Below, one piece after another: positions 1-5,043 of a stretch of DNA of 6,402 bases. A program made the translations under genes and the position numbers. Numbering within the stretch: position 1 is the first letter of the stretch; each line of letters starts with the position of its first letter. The stretch lies in NCBI GenBank assembly GCA_023141075.1, contig JAGLKL010000081.1, forward strand, positions 1-6,402. The letters are read 5' to 3'. The notes under the pieces are model-generated. The model ran no database searches, was not told the DNA's origin, and worked only from the letters and a program-made list of their open reading frames with translations. This stretch comes from Alphaproteobacteria bacterium (GTDB lineage Bacteria; Pseudomonadota; Alphaproteobacteria; Micavibrionales; Micavibrionaceae).

Positions 1-179
1 TCGGCAGCATTGGCGGCAAATTTCCATTTTACACCTGTAGGGAAGCCCGCACCGCCGCATCCTCTCAGCCCGGATTTTATAGCGTCATCAACGACTTCTT
101 CCGGTTCTTTTTGCAGCGCGGCTTTCAGTCCCTCATTTACGGGAATTGAAGCAAAAGTAATGGTGTTCCTAATGGTCAT
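1..179 (-). CDS. hydB: NuoF/HydB-like hydrogenase subunit, N-terminal fragment (runs off the left edge)
   Basis: The first 59 codons of a NuoF-type flavoprotein are visible, read by reverse-complementing the left end. Residues 37-52 read SGLRGCGGAGFPTGVK, followed by W, which is the glycine-rich FMN/NADH-binding signature of NuoF, HydB, HndC and HoxF. In this family the protein binds FMN, NAD(P)H and Fe-S clusters and passes electrons between NAD(P)H and a cytoplasmic [FeFe] hydrogenase. The ATG lies 4 bases past the upstream hydC-type stop, with GGGGGA in the end of that gene as ribosome site, so the two are surely co-transcribed. Only about 36 residues precede the signature, so the thioredoxin-like N-terminal extension of Thermotoga-type HydB is absent. 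Position 41 is Cys where most relatives have Arg (GRGGAGF). HydB versus HndC naming cannot be settled from this fragment. Confidence 0.85.
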   Translation of the reverse strand, partial: MTIRNTITFASIPVNEGLKAALQKEPEEVVDDAIKSGLRGCGGAGFPTGVKWKFAANAA

Positions 180-183
180 GACT

Positions 184-741
184 TTAAGAATCCCCCTGTT
201 TGTTTTCCTGATATGTCTTTCTGCATCCGTCGAGGATTTCCTTGATTTTCTGCGGTGTTACTTTAGTAAAAACCTGCTCGTTTATCAGAAGGGCAGGACT
301 CTCATCGCACATCCCGATGCAGTTCGTCCATTGAAGTGAGAACAATCCGTCCTCAGTCGTTTCACCGAATTTTATGCCTAGGGTGTTTTGCAACTGTTTT
401 GCAATACGAGTCTTGTCAGCCATATCACAACTAATTGTACGGCAAAGGCTGATGGTAAACTTGCCATAGTTTTTATCTTTTAAAAACGAATAGAAACTGA
501 TAACGCCATAGACTTCTGCAGCACTCACACCGAGGCGGTTTGCAGCATATTGCATGGCGAAGCTGTTAACAAAAGTGTGGCGTTTTCGGATTTCTTGCAA
601 AACAGGGATCAGAGCATTGCGATTCCCTCCATTGAGTTCGATCAGTTCGTCTATCTCTTTTTGCAGAAGCTTGCTTTCCATATCGAGTGTCTCTGGAGAC
701 GAAGATATCGAGCGCTGTTGCGTGGGTGAATGGGTGAACAT
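184..741 (-). CDS. hydC: NuoE/HydC-like [2Fe-2S] subunit of an [FeFe] hydrogenase
   Basis: This 185-residue protein has the thioredoxin-fold [2Fe-2S] ferredoxin pattern of the NuoE/HydC/HndA family: Cys100-X4-Cys105 and Cys141-X3-Cys145, with TTEDGLFSLQWTNCIGMC around the second pair. A helical N-terminal domain (about residues 25-90) carries the typical YGVISFYSFL stretch. The family passes electrons between the NuoF-like flavin subunit and the rest of an NAD(P)H-linked enzyme. HydG across the divergent spacer points to a bifurcating or NAD(P)-linked [FeFe] hydrogenase rather than complex I. The start at 741 is favoured because AAGGAG lies 11 bases upstream; the internal Met21 has no ribosome site. 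The first 20 residues (Ser/Thr/Gln-rich) are an extension before the conserved part. Formate dehydrogenase subunits look similar, so the assignment rests on context. Confidence 0.88.
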   Translation of the reverse strand: MFTHSPTQQRSISSSPETLDMESKLLQKEIDELIELNGGNRNALIPVLQEIRKRHTFVNSFAMQYAANRLGVSAAEVYGVISFYSFLKDKNYGKFTISLCRTISCDMADKTRIAKQLQNTLGIKFGETTEDGLFSLQWTNCIGMCDESPALLINEQVFTKVTPQKIKEILDGCRKTYQENKQGDS

Positions 742-752
742 TCTTCAAGTTT

Positions 753-758
753 CTCCTT
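753..758 (-). promoter_or_regulatory. Shine-Dalgarno of the hydC-type gene
   Basis: The minus strand reads AAGGAG here, 11 bases before the ATG at 739-741. The spacing is slightly long, but this is the only strong ribosome site near the gene, so it decides the start in favour of the longer protein. Confidence 0.6.
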
Positions 759-835
759 AAAAAATAAGTAAGTGATTTGCAACTAGTAATATGGGGCTTG
801 CAGTAAAAACGTACATAGGCAATAATTGTAAGGGA

Positions 836-864
836 TTCACGATAAGGCCACAATAGTTTATATA
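836..864 (+). promoter_or_regulatory. Candidate sigma70-type promoter of hydG
   Basis: TTCACG at 836-841 (4 of 6 to TTGACA) and TATATA at 859-864 (4 of 6 to TATAAT) are separated by 17 bases. This would start transcription near 871 and leave a leader of about 28 bases. GAGG at 884-887, 11 bases before the ATG, would be the ribosome site. A weaker alternative is TTGTAA at 826-831 with CACAAT at 849-854. No convincing sigma54 or FNR site was found in the 742-898 spacer. No promoter was confidently placed for the divergent hydC-hydB pair. Confidence 0.35.
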
Positions 865-898
865 CGAAACATTTGATAATAATGAGGATATTTGGAAG

Positions 899-2314
899 AT
901 GACAGACTCAACCCCTGTGACATGGCTCGACTCCGCAGCAATTACCGAAACAATTTCAGAAACGGTTAGCGAAGACAAAGCGCATATCCTTGAAATACTT
1001 GCCAAAGGCCGTGACAGACATGGATTGGATTATTCTGATGTCGCAGCGTTGATGACCATACAAGACCCGGAACTTATGCATGAGCTTTATGACTCGGCAA
1101 AACACATTAAGGATAGTATCTACGGCCCACGGGTTGTGCTTTTTGCTCCCATGTATATTTCCAATCTGTGTAAAAACGAGTGCCTTTATTGTGCTTTTCG
1201 TGTTTCTAATAAAGCTTTAAAGCGCCGCTTTTTAACGCCGGAGGAAATCGCCGAGGAAACGCGCATTCTTGTCAATCAAGGGCATAAGCGGGTTTTGATG
1301 GTTTCGGGAGAAGCTTATCCTCCGAAAGAAGGATTCGATTATGTGATAAAAGCAATCGAAACAATTTATGCTACTCATGGAGATAAGCCCGGTTCCAATA
1401 TCCGTCGCATCAATGTCAATCTTGCACCGGAAACAGTTGAAAACTTTAAGCGGTTGAAAGAAGCTGAAATCGGCACGTATCAGTTGTTCCAAGAAACCTA
1501 TGATCGCAAAGTTTATGCTCAGATGCATACACATGGCAAAAAGTCGGATTTTGACTGGCGCGCTACCGCCCTTGATCGTGCAATGGAAGCGGGTATTGAT
1601 GATCTGGGGATGGGTGTTTTGTTTGGGTTAAGTGATTGGCGTTTTGAGGTGCTTTCCCTTATACAACACATTGCGCATCTGGAAGAAAAATACGGCGTAG
1701 GATGCCATACTATAAGTATGCCGCGACTTGAACCGGCTCACGGTTCCGATGTTGCTTCGGATCCGCCAAATGCGGTTTCCGATTCCGATCTTAAGAAAAT
1801 TATCGCGATATTAAGGCTCGCTATACCTTATACGGGCATGATTATTTCTACGCGCGAAACACCGCAAATGCGCCGCGAAAGCATCTCTATGGGTGTTTCG
1901 CAGATATCTGCGGGTAGCCGGACTAACCCTGGAGGCTATGCGGCTGAGGAAAATGAAGGTACTTTTGCCGAAAGCCAGTTCCAGCTTGGAGATCACCGTC
2001 CTCTAAACGAGGTTGTTGCTGAATTGGCCGAGCTGGGGCTTATTCCTTCGTTCTGTACTGCATGCTATCGTCTGGGACGGACAGGGGATGAGTTTATGGA
2101 ATGGGCGAAATCCGGAGAAATTCATCACAGATGCGGCCCTAATGCTCTTTCCACTTTTAAGGAGTATCTGATTGATTATACTCACGAAGAAACGCAGAAA
2201 GCAGGGGGCATAGCAATCGAGAAAGAACTGGAGCAGATGGACAGGAAAGATAAAAGCGTTTCGGAAAATCTTTTGCGCCGTGTTAAAGACGGCAAACGCG
2301 ACTGCTATTGTTGA
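899..2314 (+). CDS. hydG: [FeFe]-hydrogenase maturase HydG (radical SAM tyrosine lyase)
   Basis: HydG cleaves tyrosine with a 5'-deoxyadenosyl radical to give p-cresol, CO and cyanide, and builds the Fe(CO)2CN synthon for the H-cluster in the cytoplasm. Its 471 residues match the family length. Cys91-X3-Cys95-X2-Cys98 (CKNECLYC) binds the radical-SAM [4Fe-4S] cluster. The C-terminal Cys386-X2-Cys389-X22-Cys412 with CYRLGRTGDEFM and PNALSTFKEYL is diagnostic of HydG, where it binds the auxiliary cluster and the extra iron; the related ThiH lacks this form. The N-terminal 80 residues and the barrel motifs (VSGEAYPP at 135-142, ETYDRKVY at 199-206) also fit. The gene is divergent from hydC-hydB. 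It is not followed by hydE or hydF, so the maturation genes are split. No clear terminator follows the TGA. Confidence 0.97.
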   Translation: MTDSTPVTWLDSAAITETISETVSEDKAHILEILAKGRDRHGLDYSDVAALMTIQDPELMHELYDSAKHIKDSIYGPRVVLFAPMYISNLCKNECLYCAFRVSNKALKRRFLTPEEIAEETRILVNQGHKRVLMVSGEAYPPKEGFDYVIKAIETIYATHGDKPGSNIRRINVNLAPETVENFKRLKEAEIGTYQLFQETYDRKVYAQMHTHGKKSDFDWRATALDRAMEAGIDDLGMGVLFGLSDWRFEVLSLIQHIAHLEEKYGVGCHTISMPRLEPAHGSDVASDPPNAVSDSDLKKIIAILRLAIPYTGMIISTRETPQMRRESISMGVSQISAGSRTNPGGYAAEENEGTFAESQFQLGDHRPLNEVVAELAELGLIPSFCTACYRLGRTGDEFMEWAKSGEIHHRCGPNALSTFKEYLIDYTHEETQKAGGIAIEKELEQMDRKDKSVSENLLRRVKDGKRDCYC

Positions 2315-2479
2315 TGTGATGATTTTTTGGAATTGTGGCTCTCCTTTGTGTAGAGATATAGAACCCCTTGTGTCATGCCCGATAAGGGAATGCAGCACGT
2401 TTATGAACACTTGACGAAAAGCATAATATGTCGAATTTAGTGAGAAATATTAGGTGGAAGAAAATGTGATCTGTCTTAA

Positions 2480-2495
2480 TATAATTAATAGGAAA
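2480..2495 (+). promoter_or_regulatory. TATAAT box and Shine-Dalgarno before the TIR-like gene
   Basis: A perfect TATAAT sits at 2480-2485 and AGGAAA at 2490-2495, 7 bases before the ATG at 2503. The ribosome site is convincing and fixes the start. The TATAAT is doubtful as a -10: no -35 lies 16-18 bases upstream, and a start near 2492 would cut into the ribosome site. The rest of the 2315-2502 spacer is AT-rich, with only a weak CCCTT/AAGGG inverted repeat (2365-2388, 14-base loop, no T-run) and no supportable gene. Confidence 0.35.
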
Positions 2496-2502
2496 TAAAG
2501 TT

Positions 2503-3234
2503 ATGGCTAAAAGTAAATTTAAAGGAACATATAAAGAACTACAGGATAAAGTATTGCTCACTGGTATTGATGGTGAATGGAAGGATATGGGGAATCAAAA
2601 ACAGTATAAGGCAGAAACAGAGGCTATCCTGAATTGGTGGGAGAGTAATAAAACTATAAATTTTCAGGGAGATAAGGAAGAAGCAGCTAAATTTGAAGCC
2701 ATTTTTAATAATGGGACGCAAGATCAATTTACTAGCAAGGTTGCCAGAGGTTTACCGTCTAACGATGAAGCTAAAATATTTATTATCCATGGTCATGATA
2801 CACATGCTCTTGAGCAGCTTGAGCTTATTTTGCGCCGCCTTAAACTAACTCCGTATATCCTTCAAAATAGTGATGGTCAGTCCAAGACGCTCATAGAAGC
2901 ATTGGAAAAAAATATATATGATGAAGCCGCATATGGGATAATTTTGATGACTCCAGATGATTACGGTTATTCAAAAGACAAAACAAGTGATGATCGGGAG
3001 CCTAGGGCACGTCAAAATGTTATCCTAGAAGCGGGGATGGTTATGGCTTCTTTAGGCCGTGGTAAGATTGCAATTTTAAAGAAGGGACATTTAGAATTGC
3101 CCTCAGATTTGCAAGGTATTATTCGTCTGGAATTTAATGATCATGTTAAGGAAGTGGCTGCAAAGCTTGCTAAGCAAATGCAAAGCGCAGGGATTGAAGT
3201 CGAAGAGTCCCTTATAGCAACTGCTGCTCAATAG
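2503..3234 (+). CDS. TIR-like nucleotide-binding protein (PF10137 / CAP12-type TIR) with a small N-terminal domain
   Basis: The C-terminal two thirds (about residues 90-225) match the TIR-like 'predicted nucleotide-binding protein' family that also supplies effectors in CBASS-type defence. The motifs in order are KIFIIHGHD (91-99, first strand and loop), LILRRL (108-113), GIILMTPDDYG (145-155) and RARQNVILEAGMVMASLGR (168-186). Glu176 in the last motif is the likely NAD-cleaving residue by analogy with other TIR enzymes. Residues 8-70 form a separate domain (KGTYKELQDKV, GEWKD, AILNWWESNKTINFQG). Its end resembles the TBP-like strand of the RNase HIII N-terminal region, so it may bind a ligand or nucleic acid; this is a weak inference. 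The 243 residues look complete. No cyclase, SAVED, STING or Thoeris partner is adjacent. The gene looks more AT-rich than hydG, which fits acquisition by transfer. A defence role is inferred, not shown. Confidence 0.8.
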   Translation: MAKSKFKGTYKELQDKVLLTGIDGEWKDMGNQKQYKAETEAILNWWESNKTINFQGDKEEAAKFEAIFNNGTQDQFTSKVARGLPSNDEAKIFIIHGHDTHALEQLELILRRLKLTPYILQNSDGQSKTLIEALEKNIYDEAAYGIILMTPDDYGYSKDKTSDDREPRARQNVILEAGMVMASLGRGKIAILKKGHLELPSDLQGIIRLEFNDHVKEVAAKLAKQMQSAGIEVEESLIATAAQ

Positions 3235-3317
3235 CTTCGCTGGTTTTGAGTAATGCATTTTATGTAAGCGGTGTAGGAATCCATGAAAAACTAGATGGCA
3301 TAGGATATCGTTTGGCG

Positions 3318-3343
3318 TGTCCAACCCGAAAATCAGGTGGACA
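3318..3343. terminator. Possible hairpin between two convergent genes
   Basis: TGTCC (3318-3322) and ACC (3324-3326) pair with GGT (3336-3338) and GGACA (3339-3343) around a 9-base loop, with one bulged A. It lies between the convergent TIR-like and transglutaminase-like genes, where transcription should end. It has no T-run on either strand, so it is not a classical intrinsic terminator. The rest of 3235-3386 shows no gene. Confidence 0.25.
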
Positions 3344-3386
3344 TCTGTCGATGAAATGCTGAACAGTGGGGAGCTAAAAGTTTAGA

Positions 3387-4430
3387 TTACTGGGTCGGGT
3401 ATATAGCGATTTGGTCAACATCGATATAGCTGTTGAAGCGCTTGAGTGAAATTTGGGCAAGGCCATCTTGAAGTTTTAACTGTTCACCTTTATCGAGTTC
3501 CCAGATCAGGGTGTTTTGGTAAACCTTCGGTGATGGGGTTGCTATTAGGATACCGTTTTCTACTGGCTCGACAAGAGTCATAACGATTTTTACCGGTTGC
3601 TGTGTCTCTAAAACCCGGATCCATTCACGGTTATATTTATGTCCCATATAATGCCAGTATGGAGTTAATCCGTTTCGTCCACCCTCTGATTTTACATCTT
3701 TATACCGGCCGTCAATTTTTCCGAGGATAAGAGGTTCGTTTAGTCGCGGCAGTTTTGCTTTAATCAATAAATTTTCGCCTTCTGCTCCCATATACATGTT
3801 ATTCAGGTTTTTATAAAATCTGTCATCACTGTTAGCACCTAAGGCAACAAAAACGTCTTCAAATCTGTCTCCGTCAAGAATTCGGTTTTTGGCTGTCTCC
3901 ATATCCGTAAGTTTGCCTTCTTGATCAACTGTTACAAAGCCATAAAAAGGGTCTACAAAGACTTTGCGCTCGTCATCAGAAAGAGTCACAAGCCTAGTTG
4001 AGTGTCCGCTTGTATTTGTTACCATATTCCATTGAACGGAAGAAAATCCTTCCTGCTCAAGTACAAACGCCAGCATGCGCGATGCATTATCGCAAAACCC
4101 TTGCTGTATATTTGTTTCCATTACTCCATCCGGTAGGCGGATAAATTCCGGCAGACGTTTGTTTGTAATGTAGGGACGTAATTTGTATAGAGGGATTGTT
4201 GCTGGATCTTTGTGATAAAAGGTTTCAAAAACATGCTTTGTAATCGCTATAAGTTTTTGCTCTTCGTTTGTCTGTTCCGGGAGCGCTTCTGTTGTGATTT
4301 CGATTATGTCTGAAGTTTTTTGGATGGCCTTTTGCGTGATAAGATATCTGACGGCACACCAGTATGTAACGCCTAGAATAAATCCTGTAAGACCTAAAAC
4401 GATCAGAAATCTAGATATTTTTTTAAACAT
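3387..4430 (-). CDS. Membrane-anchored transglutaminase-like protein
   Basis: This 347-residue protein starts with a basic tail and one hydrophobic segment (about residues 8-30, FLIVLGLTGFILGVTYWCAV), so it is probably anchored in the inner membrane with the rest in the periplasm. The middle domain shows the papain-like transglutaminase triad in order: Cys113 (GFCDNASRML, start of a helix), His143 (SGHSTRLVTL) and Asp160 (VFVDPFYG). Such proteins act as amide-forming enzymes or cysteine peptidases, and the substrate cannot be told here. Residues about 255-347 alternate short strands (KIVMTLVEPV, LIWELDKGE, IDVDQIAIYP) and look like a beta-sandwich. The ATG at 4430 has no good ribosome site, but an in-frame stop lies 8 codons upstream and the next Met is residue 104, so this start is the natural choice. 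It appears monocistronic, divergent from higA. Confidence 0.75.
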   Translation of the reverse strand: MFKKISRFLIVLGLTGFILGVTYWCAVRYLITQKAIQKTSDIIEITTEALPEQTNEEQKLIAITKHVFETFYHKDPATIPLYKLRPYITNKRLPEFIRLPDGVMETNIQQGFCDNASRMLAFVLEQEGFSSVQWNMVTNTSGHSTRLVTLSDDERKVFVDPFYGFVTVDQEGKLTDMETAKNRILDGDRFEDVFVALGANSDDRFYKNLNNMYMGAEGENLLIKAKLPRLNEPLILGKIDGRYKDVKSEGGRNGLTPYWHYMGHKYNREWIRVLETQQPVKIVMTLVEPVENGILIATPSPKVYQNTLIWELDKGEQLKLQDGLAQISLKRFNSYIDVDQIAIYPTQ

Positions 4431-4462
4431 ACGGCATTGATAATGTTTTTTCTATTTTAGAT

Positions 4463-4483
4463 CAAACTTTTTATACAAGTTTG
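4463..4483. promoter_or_regulatory. Perfect 7+7 inverted repeat upstream of the transglutaminase-like gene
   Basis: CAAACTT (4463-4469), a 7-base spacer and AAGTTTG (4477-4483) form a perfect inverted repeat. It overlaps a second one, TACAA-GT-TTGTA (4474-4485). On the minus strand the spacer contains TATAAA, which could be the -10 of the transglutaminase-like gene 40 bases downstream, though no good -35 is visible. An operator covering that promoter is plausible but unproven. Confidence 0.35.
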
Positions 4484-4526
4484 TATTACGTTTAAAAATT
4501 CATAGCTCTTGTTTAACTCATCAACA

Positions 4527-4553
4527 TGTGTCGATCCTGTACTATTCTTAAGT
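4527..4553 (+). repeat. Left copy of an imperfect direct repeat flanking higA
   Basis: This copy aligns with 4991-5016: 23 identities in 27 columns, three mismatches and one gap. The core CTGTACTATTCTTAAGT (4537-4553) differs from the right copy at one base. This copy ends 21 bases before the -35 of the higA promoter, a position that would also suit an activator site. Confidence 0.75.
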
Positions 4554-4574
4554 GAAACTACTATAAAATCTTCT

Positions 4575-4603
4575 TTGACATGGGTTGTAAACAACCTTAC
4601 ATT
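4575..4603 (+). promoter_or_regulatory. higA promoter, TTGACA-N17-TACATT
   Basis: A perfect TTGACA at 4575-4580 is followed after 17 bases by TACATT at 4598-4603 (4 of 6). Transcription would begin near 4610, about 35 bases before the higA ATG. The spacer holds a palindrome (separate entry), the layout expected for autorepression by an antitoxin. A second candidate, TTGTAC at 4608-4613 with extended -10 TGTTATAAC (TATAAC at 4631-4636), would start transcription almost at the ATG and give a leaderless message. Confidence 0.6.
4583..4596. promoter_or_regulatory. Palindromic operator candidate in the higA promoter spacer
   Basis: GGTTGT-AA-ACAACC is a perfect 6+2+6 inverted repeat lying wholly between the -35 and -10. 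HigA-type antitoxins repress their own promoters through palindromes of this size, so HigA is the likely binder. Three ATAAC repeats and the 8-base palindrome GTTATAAC (4629-4636) follow in the leader and may be further sites. Confidence 0.5.
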
Positions 4604-4644
4604 ATTGTTGTACGGATAACGTATAACTGTTATAACGGGGGCAT

Positions 4645-4959
4645 ATGGACGATTTAAAAAACCCGCATCCCGGTGAAATTCTGCAAGAGGAGTTTTTGCA
4701 AGAGCTTGGTTTATCTCAAAATGCTTTGGCACAGGCCATTAGTGTACCATCCAATCGTATCAGTGAGATTGTGCGTGGTCGCCGTGGTATTTCAGCAGAT
4801 ACAGATTTACGTCTAGCGCGTTACTTTGGCCTGTCAGAAGGGTATTGGCTACGCCTGCAAAACGCCTATGACATAATGGAAGCTCGACACGAGGCCGGAA
4901 AGACCATAGCCCGTATCAAGCCTTATCAGAAAGAACGTCAGGAAGGGGCTTGTGTTTGA
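4645..4959 (+). CDS. higA: HigA-type antitoxin / XRE-family repressor, no adjacent toxin
   Basis: The 104-residue protein has the HigA/VapI N-terminus (NPHPGEILQEEFL, 6-18) followed by an XRE-type helix-turn-helix (about 22-45, LSQNALAQAISVPSNRISEI) and the family segment RGRRGISADTDLRLARYFGL (44-63). HigA antitoxins bind DNA as dimers, neutralise the HigB mRNA interferase and repress the operon. In typical higBA loci the toxin comes first. Here the 214 bases upstream hold only promoter elements and repeats with no HigB-like frame, and downstream is a short spacer and an opposing gene, so this is an orphan. The ATG is supported by its usual distance to HPGE, although the only purine run (GGGGG, 4637-4641) is just 3 bases away. 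It may act as a solitary regulator or against a toxin elsewhere. Confidence 0.88.
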   Translation: MDDLKNPHPGEILQEEFLQELGLSQNALAQAISVPSNRISEIVRGRRGISADTDLRLARYFGLSEGYWLRLQNAYDIMEARHEAGKTIARIKPYQKERQEGACV

Positions 4960-4981
4960 GAACCAAATGGGTGAATTTGAA

Positions 4982-4993
4982 AAATATATTTGT
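4982..4993 (+). repeat. AAATATATTTGT direct repeat, copy 1
   Basis: This 12-base AT-rich unit recurs exactly 40 bases on at 5022-5033. Both copies are preceded by TTTGAA, copy 1 having two extra A residues. Its AAATATATTT core is self-complementary, so the pair could also form a long-loop stem in the spacer where higA and the thioredoxin-fusion gene converge. Confidence 0.6.
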
Positions 4994-5016
4994 GCAATTC
5001 TGTACTAATCTTAAGT
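4991..5016 (+). repeat. Right copy of an imperfect direct repeat flanking higA
   Basis: This copy has core CTGTACTAATCTTAAGT at 5000-5016 and pairs with 4527-4553. It starts 32 bases after the higA stop and ends 28 bases before the 3' end of the opposing gene. It is nested between the two AAATATATTTGT units. Confidence 0.75.
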
Positions 5017-5021
5017 CTTTG

Positions 5022-5033
5022 AAATATATTTGT
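5022..5033 (+). repeat. AAATATATTTGT direct repeat, copy 2
   Basis: Second exact copy of the 12-base unit, 11 bases before the end of the minus-strand thioredoxin-fusion gene. No GC-rich terminator hairpin was found in 4960-5043, so how the two convergent transcripts end is unclear. Confidence 0.6.
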
Positions 5034-5043
5034 TTGATGGTTC

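Noticed and set aside
873..886. Possible FNR box (TTGAT followed by a half-matching second arm) before hydG
   Set aside because: Only 3 of 5 bases match in the second arm, and it lies between the predicted start of transcription and the ATG.
2365..2388. CCCTT/AAGGG inverted repeat after hydG as a terminator
   Set aside because: Only 5 pairs, a 14-base loop and no following T-run.
2375..2440. 21-codon plus-strand frame MPDKGMQHVYEHLTKSIICR...
   Set aside because: No ribosome site, no family resemblance, and length within chance expectation.
2452..3349. Two 7-mers (AGGTGGA, then ATCTGTC) in the same order on both sides of the TIR gene
   Set aside because: Spacing differs (10 versus 1 base) and shared 7-mers are expected by chance between spacers of this size. 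Too weak to call an attachment or target-site repeat.
3300..3390. Peptide-like stretches in the spacer (for example RWTSVDEMLNSGELKV) suggesting a decayed gene
   Set aside because: No start, no known family, and interrupted by stops in other frames. Could not be told from chance.
4457..4732. Open 91-codon minus-strand frame overlapping the higA start and promoter
   Set aside because: It runs through the higA coding region and its promoter palindromes, has no recognisable domain, and the higA frame is clearly the real one. Not a convincing toxin.
4527..5016. Integron attC sites around higA
   Set aside because: Neither repeat has the GTTRRRY/RYYYAAC core sites, and the copies do not fold as an attC would.
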